A DNA stretch of 5,839 nucleotides, taken from contig CABUTY010000102.1 in the NCBI GenBank assembly GCA_902494595.1, positions 1-5,839 on the forward strand, read 5' to 3'. Positions 1 to 5,839 of this stretch are shown piece by piece. Origin of the DNA: an uncultured Porphyromonadaceae bacterium. Its GTDB lineage: Bacteria > Bacteroidota > Bacteroidia > Bacteroidales > Muribaculaceae. A program made the position numbers and the translations under genes. Each line of letters starts with the position of its first letter. Position 1 is the first letter of the stretch. Under the pieces are notes generated by a model that was not told the origin of the DNA, did no database searches, and was given only the letters and a program-made list of their open reading frames with translations.

Positions 1-329
1 ATATTGGAGGAGCCGGCCTCAGGGTCTTCGGTAACGTTGTATGTCAGCTTGGCGCCGTCGCTCTGCACGAGCTTGCGGGTGGCTGTCACCACCAGGTCGT
101 CGAGGTCGGTGTAGCCGGGCTGGAGAGAGATGGAATCGGATGTGACGGATGTGGGGGATGTAACGGATGTGGTGTCCGGGACGGCTGCGGATGCGGCCGC
201 CCCGGTGCCTGCATGAATATTAAGGTATGTGATGAGTGTAATCATTATGGCTGCCGTCACCCGCAGGTGGCGTTGTCCCGATTTGTTATTGCTTCTTTTC
301 TGATAACGCATGATGTGCTGTTTTATCAT
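1..329 (-). CDS. TonB-dependent outer-membrane receptor, N-terminal part (truncated by window edge)
   Basis: The minus strand is open from the left edge to an ATG at 329, giving 109 codons plus two bases. A basic stretch (K11-R23) is followed by a hydrophobic core (about V24-I38) and a small-residue region (A40-A49), which is a classic signal peptide. Residues 53-66 form a Thr/Ser/Val-rich linker. Then comes LDDLVVTATRKLVQSDGAKL (76-95), followed by YNV at 97-99 and DPEA at 102-105. This is the start of the plug of Bacteroidetes TonB-dependent receptors of the outer-membrane beta-barrel type, where a VVTA.R motif and a YNV..DP.A motif precede the LDML.KVP segment, here beyond the edge. Such receptors import a ligand across the outer membrane using TonB-ExbBD energy; the ligand cannot be told. 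No carboxypeptidase-like N-terminal domain precedes the plug. A second in-frame ATG at 311 is equally possible, since neither has a clear ribosome binding site. The gene is divergent from the lipoprotein pair. Confidence 0.8.
   Translation of the reverse strand, partial: MIKQHIMRYQKRSNNKSGQRHLRVTAAIMITLITYLNIHAGTGAAASAAVPDTTSVTSPTSVTSDSISLQPGYTDLDDLVVTATRKLVQSDGAKLTYNVTEDPEAGSSN
135..176 (-). repeat. Short degenerate repeat encoding a Thr/Ser/Val linker in the receptor
   Basis: GGATGT recurs four times on the plus strand, in GGATGTGACGGATGTGGGGG followed by GATGTAACGGATGTGG. On the coding (minus) strand it gives TSVTSPTSVTSDS at residues 54-66. It lies between the predicted signal peptide and the plug, so it is probably a flexible low-complexity linker that may vary in length between strains. 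Confidence 0.5.
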
Positions 330-399
330 CGGAACGCACCATCCCCGCCATCTGTGACAGCCCCTCTCACCTTTTTTCGGAACGGCTCATTTTTTGGAA

Positions 400-501
400 T
401 CACAGAACTGAACCGGAACTGCACCGAGAGTTCACAGAACTGAAAATTAGTGAGGCTACATTTCTGGGAACTCTCGGTGCAGTTCCGGTTCAGTTCTGTG
501 A
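400..501. repeat. Large inverted repeat (33 bp perfect arms) between divergent genes
   Basis: Bases 400-432 are the exact reverse complement of 469-501. With one mismatch (434 against 467) the pairing extends inward to 439 and 462, leaving a central spacer of 22 bases (440-461). Outside the arms, T6 at 390-395 faces A6 at 505-510. The 13-mer TCACAGAACTGAA occurs twice in the left half, at 400-412 and 432-444. As a transcript this would be a very stable hairpin. No U-tract follows the stem on either strand, so it does not look like an intrinsic terminator. It could be a dispersed palindromic repeat, a MITE-like remnant or a regulatory structure; the sequence alone does not decide. Confidence 0.85.
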
Positions 502-523
502 ATCAAAAAATTATAAGGGCATG

Positions 524-551
524 ATTCCCAATCCGGTTACGGGTTGGGAAT
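524..551. promoter_or_regulatory. Palindrome abutting the -33 box, possible operator
   Basis: ATTCCCAA at 524-531 is the exact inverted complement of TTGGGAAT at 544-551. In RNA, U-G, C-G and C-G pairs would extend the stem to 11 bp around the loop GGTTAC (535-540). Its right half ends on the first base of the predicted -33 box (551-554) and lies upstream of the predicted transcription start. A protein-binding operator is therefore more likely than an RNA hairpin. The regulator is unknown. Confidence 0.45.
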
Positions 552-582
552 TTGCGTATTTAGGAATTAATAACTAATTTTG
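551..582 (+). promoter_or_regulatory. Bacteroidetes-type sigma promoter for the lipoprotein operon
   Basis: TTTG at 551-554 and TAATTTTG at 575-582 match the Bacteroidetes primary-sigma consensus (-33 TTTG, -7 TAnnTTTG), with 20 bases between them as expected. C583 also fits the pyrimidine that often follows. Transcription would begin near 588-590, giving a leader of about 47 bases before the ATG at 637. This is a consensus match, not a mapped start. Confidence 0.7.
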
Positions 583-638
583 CCGGGACACCGTGAGAAC
601 GAACTAATAACAGCAGCGTGAATTAATAACTACAGCAT
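564..638 (+). repeat. Direct repeats GAAYTAATAAC, including a near-tandem 19 bp duplication before the start codon
   Basis: GAATTAATAACTA occurs at 564-576 and 620-632, and the related GAACTAATAAC at 601-611. The last two belong to a 19 bp near-tandem repeat: 601-619 and 620-638 agree at 15 of 19 positions, and the second copy ends in the first two bases of the ATG at 637. The first copy overlaps the promoter spacer and the other two are in the predicted leader. They may be duplication scars or binding sites. Confidence 0.55.
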
Positions 639-3561
639 GAACAAATATCTTCTGTATCTGCTCAACGCAATCCTTTTATTGTCGGTGATGTCGTGCCGGG
701 AAGAGAACTTCGGCCCCGACACGGATGACGACTACGAAGGGAAAGCACGTGAACTTATTCTCCACAAGGAGGCGCGGGGCTTCAATATCAGTGCGATAAA
801 ATGCGCGATTCTTGCCCCCGACGGCCATGTGATTTATCGTGAGGGCACTCATACCCGCAGCGGCGAGACGTCGAAAGTGAAATTCAACCGCGGTCTTGCC
901 GATGGCGTGTACCGTCTACTCTATTTCGAGTTCGACCGCCCCAAGACTCCCGAGTTTGAGACGCTCCCCGATAAATTCACTACCACGCAATTCGGCCTCG
1001 GCAGCAAAATAGAGGTACGCGGCAGCAGCATATCCGTCACCGACTCCTTCGACGAGGGTATAGGTCTGCCGGGCAGCGGCACCAAAGAGGACCCGTATAT
1101 CATCTCCAGCTACAAGAATGTGATAAAGCTGATGCTCTACGTCAACAACGCGGAGACCAACGGCAATATCAAGGAAGATACCTATTTTCTGCAGACCAAC
1201 TCCATCAACATGGACCAGGCCTGCTTCGAGTGTGACATGCGCTACGGATGGATTCCTATCGGTAACGATACGAACACGCCTTTCCGCGGCGTATATCAGG
1301 GAGCTGAAATGTCATGGCTGTGGATAGACAGGCCCAACTCGGCGGGCGTAGGACTCTTCGGCTACGTGCACAACGCCACCATCACAGGCGTAAAGCTCAC
1401 CCATGCGGAGGTTAACGGCAACTTTGCCGTAGGCGCTCTCGTGGGGGCATGCATATCGGCCGGCGACTCACACGGCAGAAGCCGTATCGCCGACTGTTCG
1501 TCGTCGGGAGGAAAGATCACGGGCAGCGAGGGGGCTGTCAACGTCGGAGGTCTTGTGGGAGCACTCGACATGTACAGCAGCACTCTCATAGCCCGGTGTG
1601 TCAACGACGGGGGCAGCGTGAAGGCTTCCTATAACGCCGGCGGTATCGTGGGCGGTGCCGGTATATATTCGCGTGCTGACATTCTCGGCTGCCGTAACAG
1701 CACGCCCGTCAGCGGCAAATATGCCGGCACCGGAGGTATCATAGGCACAGCAGATACCCTCTATATGGTGGGCGCCTACAACAGCGGCGATATCAGTGGC
1801 GCCACAGGATATGCCGCCGGCGACAAGAACAACAGCAGCTACGGCACCGGCGGCCTTGCCGGCGGCACAGGCATGGCATGGATATCTGCCGCCGCAAACT
1901 ATGGCAAGGTCACGGGATATGACGGCGTGGGCGGCATATCAGGATCCTCGAGAATAAAAGGTAGCGACACGGAATCGACAGTGCTCAACAACGTCTACTA
2001 CCGCTGGACCTCCAACCAGGGCGACGTCAGCGGCCACGACTATGTGGGGGGCATCGGCGGCGAATGTCAGTTTGGCTCCTACGCCGCCTCCAACACCGGC
2101 AATGTGGAAGGCAACGACTTCGTAGGCGGCATCGTGGGCAATACCTCGATATGCGTGGCGCACAACGCCGTCAACGCCGGAACTGTCAAGGGAGCCTCGC
2201 ATGTGGCCGGCATCGTGGGCAAGGCCACGTGGGGCTCGCTGGCTTTCAGCCACAACATGGGTGACGTGGAAGGACGCGGCCATCATGTGGCCGGCGTGCT
2301 CGGCCTTGCCGGCAACAATACCATGGTACATTCCTGCGGCAACTTCGGTGCGGTAAGCAACAGCGGCGAGGGACCGACGGCCGGCCTTATAGCCGAGATC
2401 GGCGACCCGCGCGAGTGGACGGGCGCGCAGATAGCAGACTGCGTGATAGGAGCCATGGAGGCGGTGCTCGCCGTGGCCGGTCCCGTGCTCGGTATCGTCA
2501 AGCCTTTTGCCGAGGCTGCCCATGAAACTCTCATGACGGCCCTCGAAGTCACCGAGTTTACCACGCACTGGCTGGTGGCCGCCGTGGATGTCGGCATGTT
2601 CGGTTACGTGATGCACGAAATACTCAATCCGGAGATGGCCGAGGAGCTCAAACATGATATGGAGGGGGAAGTGACAGCGCATATCGACGGCATGACCCAA
2701 CAGATGGAGAAGCTCCGCGACAGTTCCAAAGGAATAGTGGGCAATTCATTCAGCAAGGAGCCGCTCGCCAATTATTTCGCAGGAGTCAAGAGCAACCTTC
2801 AGCAGTATGAACTCGAAGGTAACGACGAGAAATTCAACGATGCGATGAACGAGGCGCGCGCCGAGCGTATGGAAGAGATGGAGAAGCAGCATGAGAGCAG
2901 CGAGCTGGCGCATCAGATAGTGTCGGGGATATGTCTTGTGCTTGGCACGGTAGCGGCGATAGGGAGCTTTGTAGCCACAGGAGGGGCCGCGGCTGCCTTT
3001 GTTGTGACCGGATCGGTAATTGCCGCCACAAGCTCCGCAAATGCCATATCAAAGGCCTGCATGGAGTTTGAGGAGAACGTGGTGCTCATCGACCAGTGCG
3101 TGAATGCCGGCAGTGTCAGAGGCTCGTCGGGCAGAATTGCCGGTCTGGTGGCCGTGCTCCAGGACAACAGCATAATGTCGGACTGCCTCAACACAGGCCA
3201 GGGATTCGGCGGTGGCGGACAGCAACTGGTCGACAAGGCCAATCCCGCCTCAATGGCCGTGAAGTGTCTCGCTATGGGTTACGGCTTCGGCGACACTCCC
3301 GTTGACATGAACCATACCGACAGGTCGGTGGTGTATACCGAAAACGAATATTTTGTGGCCGACAGGCTGCAGTGGGGCGTGGAGCTGATACCATTGTCGC
3401 GAAAGGAGATAGGTGATGCGGAGATAATGTCTAAGGGATTCCGCTATCTCGGCAAGTATGTCTCGAGTCCCGATTTCGAGATAGGAGAGGGGAAAAGATG
3501 GATTATGGGAGGCGGCAGCTCGCCATTCCCCGTGCCCAACAAATCCATATATCTGAAATGA
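637..3561 (+). CDS. GLUG-repeat beta-helix lipoprotein with an internal helical, hydrophobic insert
   Basis: This is a complete 974-residue protein, probably anchored to the outer membrane and surface-exposed. The signal peptide ends in the lipobox VMSC (C20), and REE follows the cysteine, similar to the acidic Bacteroidetes lipoprotein surface-export signals. Residues 30-140 are a beta-rich, possibly Ig-like region. GSGTKEDPYII (146-156), WIPIG (205-209) and VGLFGYV (238-244) are the usual entry of GLUG beta-helix proteins. Motifs of the type VGGIVG follow at about 265, 303, 335, 365, 405, 431, 470, 496, 523, 551 and 581. A helical insert occupies about 597-813, and the beta-helix resumes at IDQCVNAGSV (818-827). 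The end, RWIMGGGSSPFPVPNK (954-969), resembles the usual C-terminal cap, so the protein is not truncated. The start is fixed by an in-frame TGA at 619; there is no Shine-Dalgarno sequence, as is common in this phylum. No HEXXH or other catalytic motif was found. Its role may be adhesion or membrane interaction, and is unproven. Confidence 0.9.
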   Translation: MNKYLLYLLNAILLLSVMSCREENFGPDTDDDYEGKARELILHKEARGFNISAIKCAILAPDGHVIYREGTHTRSGETSKVKFNRGLADGVYRLLYFEFDRPKTPEFETLPDKFTTTQFGLGSKIEVRGSSISVTDSFDEGIGLPGSGTKEDPYIISSYKNVIKLMLYVNNAETNGNIKEDTYFLQTNSINMDQACFECDMRYGWIPIGNDTNTPFRGVYQGAEMSWLWIDRPNSAGVGLFGYVHNATITGVKLTHAEVNGNFAVGALVGACISAGDSHGRSRIADCSSSGGKITGSEGAVNVGGLVGALDMYSSTLIARCVNDGGSVKASYNAGGIVGGAGIYSRADILGCRNSTPVSGKYAGTGGIIGTADTLYMVGAYNSGDISGATGYAAGDKNNSSYGTGGLAGGTGMAWISAAANYGKVTGYDGVGGISGSSRIKGSDTESTVLNNVYYRWTSNQGDVSGHDYVGGIGGECQFGSYAASNTGNVEGNDFVGGIVGNTSICVAHNAVNAGTVKGASHVAGIVGKATWGSLAFSHNMGDVEGRGHHVAGVLGLAGNNTMVHSCGNFGAVSNSGEGPTAGLIAEIGDPREWTGAQIADCVIGAMEAVLAVAGPVLGIVKPFAEAAHETLMTALEVTEFTTHWLVAAVDVGMFGYVMHEILNPEMAEELKHDMEGEVTAHIDGMTQQMEKLRDSSKGIVGNSFSKEPLANYFAGVKSNLQQYELEGNDEKFNDAMNEARAERMEEMEKQHESSELAHQIVSGICLVLGTVAAIGSFVATGGAAAAFVVTGSVIAATSSANAISKACMEFEENVVLIDQCVNAGSVRGSSGRIAGLVAVLQDNSIMSDCLNTGQGFGGGGQQLVDKANPASMAVKCLAMGYGFGDTPVDMNHTDRSVVYTENEYFVADRLQWGVELIPLSRKEIGDAEIMSKGFRYLGKYVSSPDFEIGEGKRWIMGGGSSPFPVPNKSIYLK
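1429..2394 (+). other. GLUG-like repeat array of the first lipoprotein
   Basis: Eleven degenerate motifs of the form (V/A)GG(I/L/V)(V/I/L)G occur between residues 265 and 586, spaced about 26-40 residues. They are often preceded by a C.N.G.V.G turn, for example NAGTVKGASHVAGIVG at 513-528. This is the pattern of the Pfam GLUG family, expected to fold as coils of a right-handed beta-helix. Such repeats are common in Bacteroidetes surface proteins and in IgA-protease-like proteins. Confidence 0.75.
2425..3078 (+). other. Helical insert with hydrophobic hairpin inside the beta-helix
   Basis: Residues 597-814 lack the Gly-rich GLUG pattern and look alpha-helical. There are hydrophobic stretches at about 599-624 and 641-663. 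A charged amphipathic region rich in Glu, Lys, Met and Ala follows at about 666-759. Then comes an uncharged run from 760 to 805 (bases 2914-3051) rich in Gly, Ala and Val, with a likely turn at T781-G782-G783. A long amphipathic helix followed by a Gly/Ala-rich hydrophobic hairpin recalls alpha-helical pore-forming toxins (ClyA/Hbl type) or colicin hairpins. The resemblance is in composition and layout only; no homology was tested. Confidence 0.6.
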
Positions 3562-3566
3562 TTAGC

Positions 3567-3577
3567 AGGAACCGAAG
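3567..3577 (+). promoter_or_regulatory. Ribosome binding site of the second lipoprotein
   Basis: AGGA at 3567-3570 lies 7 bases before the ATG at 3578, inside the 16-base gap after the TGA of the first gene. An in-frame TAG at 3563 rules out an earlier start. With no room for a separate promoter in the gap, the gene is most likely translated from the same mRNA as its neighbour. Confidence 0.55.
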
Positions 3578-5839
3578 ATGAAAAAATATATAAGGAAATC
3601 AATAGGTATTGCGGGGCTGATGCTCACGGGGATGCTGTTTGGCTGCTCCGATGACGCGGTGCCTGAGCTCGAGAGTGAATTGCGTAATGAGGGCGACGTG
3701 ATCGTAAGCTGCTTCAGCCTCAACAGAAGGGCCGTGCGCCTTCCCGACTCCACAGTCGAAGGTATGGTAAGGCTTGTAAGCGCCGCGCCGGCAGTGAGGG
3801 TCGACAGCACGCAGGCCGTGGCCGACACCATATTTCTTCCCACGCGGATAACCGTGGACAAGAAAAAGATCAGGGTGGAGATGCAGATTCCGGAGAATGT
3901 GGAACTCGACAGGGAATATCTGCTCACCATACACCGTGAACGAGGGAAGCGCCGGTATGTGGGCGGCGTCAGAGCCTCTTTCAAGGGGAATCTTCTCTGT
4001 GAGGTGGGCGAGGAGGCTCCCGAATACCGTGGACTCGAGGGCGAGGGCACCGAGGAGTCGCCTTATCTCATAGGTAGCGCCGACGACTTCCTGTCGTTTC
4101 TCAATAATCTGCGCCGCGACGAGATGTTCCATGGGTCGGAGATGTGTTTCCGGCAGACCGCCGACTTCACGGCGCCGACGCAGAGCAGCATTCTCGACGG
4201 CCGCGGATATTATGGCTTCGACTTCGAAGGATGCTATGACGGCGACAACCATTCCATCGACAACCTATATTATATAGGCAACAAGGACAGCAGCAAGGAT
4301 GCGGGCATAGGGCTTTTTCCCGAGCTTTCGGGGAGCGCCGAAGTCAAGAACCTGCGACTGACCAACGTCAACATCAACAGGGCATTCAACAATGTAGGTG
4401 CACTTTGCGGCGAAGTGATAACCCGGGAATGCGTTAAAATCAGCAACGTGAAGGTGTCGGGGTCGATTATGGACTGCCATCAGCAGGTTGGCGGCCTCAT
4501 AGGCACCGGGAGCGGGTCGCTGATTGTGGACGGCTGCGACGTGTCGGTAAATGTCGAGGGCGATTCGTACTGCGGCGGCGTCATAGGCAAATTCGACGGC
4601 AGCAGCCTGAACGTAAACAATATAACCACTCAGAGCCATCGGTTCTCGATACGGGCATCGGGCGATTATGCCGGCGGAGTCGTCGGATATCTTGAGGCCG
4701 ATGATGAGCTTAGCCTGACCAATATAAAGCTGGAGCATACCGTGAGCTCCGAGGATGCCGATGTAAGGATAATAAGCGCCCGCAGTGAGGCCGGCGGTCT
4801 GGCGGGACATGCCTTCCTGAGCTTCATGCCTGAGGCTGTGTTCGGGAATGTTCAGATTTTATGCCCGGTATCTGTCGACGACAAGTATGCCGGCGGCATC
4901 ATCGGCAATGGCGATATAAATGTGGACATGCGTTTCTCGGGCTGCAAGGTCAAATCGGTGGTCAAAGGCAAAAGCGGAGTCGGAGGATTCTTCGGCAATC
5001 TTAACGGCTACCGCGACAAGTCATGGGTATTCGAGGGCGGCGACGGCGCCAACTGCTTCGAGGCGGATCTTGGTGCCGCCGGTGTCACTGCCTCCGACCA
5101 TGGCGGCGGTATCTTCGGTTATCTTTACCATTGCCAACAGATTTTGGGCAACAAAGTCAAGGTGGCCGCCAATGTGGATGTGAGCGGCGAATGTGCCGGA
5201 GGTGTGGCCGGATATGTGGAAGATTCCGACATCGATCCTTCCAGGTTCATCATAAATACGTCGATGCGCGTCAAGGGCGACAGCAAGGTCGGCGGCTTTG
5301 CCGGCAAGAGTCTCCATGGCAGGATTGCGGATTCGAGGAATCCGGTGTTCGATGTGGAGGGTACTCCCCGGGCCTGTATTCCGGCGAAGTCGCAGTTTCC
5401 GTCGGTATTGAGCTGCATGGTTGAAGGCAAGGACTATGTCGGCGGCATAGTGGGCCATTCCGAGTCTCAGCTGTATTGTCTGGCTTCGGGTGCCACCATT
5501 ACGTCGCGCGGGTCTTATGCCGGCGGCGTGGCAGGATATGCCGGTATATATGACGGCTATCCCATACAGCGGTGCGTGTTCATGGGAAGTCTCGGCAGCA
5601 GCGGCACATACACTGGCGGTATCGTTGGATACCTCACCAATTCCGTATCAGGGAAAAAGGCCGGAGGGTTTCTCAGGGACTGTGTCAACTACAGTGCGAT
5701 CAGCGGCGGCAGTCATACGGGCGGCATTGCCGGGATGGTCGATTATTCGTCGGGTGTGCGCATGGAGCTGCACTGGTCGGTGAATCTGGGGCGTATCAGC
5801 GGCGGAGTGCCGTGCGGCGGCCTCATAGGAAAGTGCGAC
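3578..5839 (+). CDS. GLUG-repeat beta-helix lipoprotein, second of the pair (3' end beyond window)
   Basis: The frame is open from the ATG at 3578 to the right edge, giving 754 complete codons without a stop. MKKYIRKSIGIAGLMLTGML leads into the lipobox LFGC (C23), and SDD follows the cysteine. An acidic Ser-Asp-Asp start matches the surface lipoprotein export signal described in Bacteroides fragilis and Flavobacterium, so surface display is likely. Residues 38-145 form a beta-rich region of unknown family. GEGTEESPYLI (155-165), the FEGCYDGDNHSIDNL segment and GIGLF (243-247) mark the entry into a GLUG beta-helix, the same order as in the upstream protein. Sixteen GLUG-type motifs follow up to the edge. 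No helical insert appears in the visible part. The shared layout and 16-base spacing suggest a tandem paralogous pair in one operon. No enzyme motif is visible; an adhesin or scaffold role is inferred from fold alone. Confidence 0.88.
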   Translation, partial: MKKYIRKSIGIAGLMLTGMLFGCSDDAVPELESELRNEGDVIVSCFSLNRRAVRLPDSTVEGMVRLVSAAPAVRVDSTQAVADTIFLPTRITVDKKKIRVEMQIPENVELDREYLLTIHRERGKRRYVGGVRASFKGNLLCEVGEEAPEYRGLEGEGTEESPYLIGSADDFLSFLNNLRRDEMFHGSEMCFRQTADFTAPTQSSILDGRGYYGFDFEGCYDGDNHSIDNLYYIGNKDSSKDAGIGLFPELSGSAEVKNLRLTNVNINRAFNNVGALCGEVITRECVKISNVKVSGSIMDCHQQVGGLIGTGSGSLIVDGCDVSVNVEGDSYCGGVIGKFDGSSLNVNNITTQSHRFSIRASGDYAGGVVGYLEADDELSLTNIKLEHTVSSEDADVRIISARSEAGGLAGHAFLSFMPEAVFGNVQILCPVSVDDKYAGGIIGNGDINVDMRFSGCKVKSVVKGKSGVGGFFGNLNGYRDKSWVFEGGDGANCFEADLGAAGVTASDHGGGIFGYLYHCQQILGNKVKVAANVDVSGECAGGVAGYVEDSDIDPSRFIINTSMRVKGDSKVGGFAGKSLHGRIADSRNPVFDVEGTPRACIPAKSQFPSVLSCMVEGKDYVGGIVGHSESQLYCLASGATITSRGSYAGGVAGYAGIYDGYPIQRCVFMGSLGSSGTYTGGIVGYLTNSVSGKKAGGFLRDCVNYSAISGGSHTGGIAGMVDYSSGVRMELHWSVNLGRISGGVPCGGLIGKCD
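4304..5830 (+). other. GLUG-like repeat array of the second lipoprotein (16 motifs visible)
   Basis: Motifs such as VGGLIG (304), CGGVIG (332), AGGVVG (365), AGGIIG (438), VGGFFG (468), VGGIVG (621), TGGIVG (679) and CGGLIG (746) recur from residue 243 to 751. Spacing is mostly 27-35 residues. Wider gaps start at 365 (40), 468 (41) and 571 (50), where loops must protrude from the solenoid. The longest loop, about residues 577-620, contains two cysteines, so it may be a structured or disulfide-linked excursion. Confidence 0.75.

Noticed and set aside
213..443. Plus-strand open frame of 76 codons
   Set aside because: It overlaps the receptor signal-peptide coding region on the other strand and runs into the large inverted repeat. 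Its translation has no domain-like character and there is no convincing start signal.
400..501. Inverted repeat as an intrinsic terminator
   Set aside because: No T-tract follows the stem in either direction (A-tracts do), and the flanking genes diverge, so neither ends here.
400..501. Inverted repeat as a phase-variable invertible promoter
   Set aside because: The spacer between the arms is only 22-36 bases, too short for a typical invertible promoter segment, and the best promoter boxes lie outside it. The minus-strand TAATTTTC in the spacer (442-449) lacks a matching -33 box.
1939..2700. Long minus-strand open frame (253 codons) inside the first lipoprotein gene
   Set aside because: It is antisense to a clearly coding, repeat-bearing gene. 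Its His/Ala/Gly-rich composition is what the reverse of GGC/GCC-rich GLUG codons gives, so it is a shadow frame.
637..3561. Metalloprotease (IgA-protease-like) function, suggested by GLUG repeats
   Set aside because: No HEXXH motif was found. The AHETL, MHEIL and HESSELAH stretches do not fit the zinc-binding pattern.
3562..4252. Overlapping minus-strand open frames (162 and 217 codons) over the second lipoprotein start
   Set aside because: The plus-strand frame here has a signal peptide, lipobox and ribosome binding site and continues to the edge. The antisense frames show no domain or promoter.

Overview
The window looks like a piece of a Bacteroidales chromosome, most like the gut Muribaculaceae, although that family assignment is only an impression. 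The signs are a consensus Bacteroidetes-type promoter (TTTG, 20 bases, TAATTTTG), two lipoproteins whose lipid-accepting cysteine is followed by acidic residues, large GLUG-repeat proteins, and the plug region of a TonB-dependent receptor. The coding regions are GC-rich and the intergenic region is AT-rich.

Layout: (1) Bases 1-329 carry, on the minus strand, the first 109 codons of a TonB-dependent outer-membrane receptor that runs off the left edge. (2) Bases 330-636 are a divergent intergenic region. It holds a large inverted repeat (33 bp perfect arms, 400-432 and 469-501), a smaller palindrome (524-551), a good promoter for the rightward genes (551-582), and a near-tandem 19 bp duplication in the predicted 5' leader. 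(3) Bases 637-3561 encode a complete 974-residue lipoprotein. It has a small beta-rich N-terminal region, a GLUG-repeat beta-helix, a helical and hydrophobic insert of about 215 residues, and then a return to the beta-helix and a C-terminal cap. (4) After 16 bases, 3578-5839 encode a second lipoprotein of the same layout, with 754 codons visible and 16 GLUG motifs. It has no helical insert in the visible part and runs off the right edge.

The two lipoproteins are almost certainly co-transcribed and are probably paralogues, likely displayed on the cell surface as elongated beta-solenoids. No enzyme active site is visible in either. The most unusual element is the helical insert of the first protein. 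It contains a 46-residue stretch with no charged residue, centred on a Gly-Gly turn and preceded by an amphipathic region. This resembles the membrane hairpins of alpha-helical pore-forming proteins and is unexpected inside an extracellular beta-solenoid. A membrane-active surface protein is a hypothesis only. Any link to the divergent receptor is inferred from position alone.
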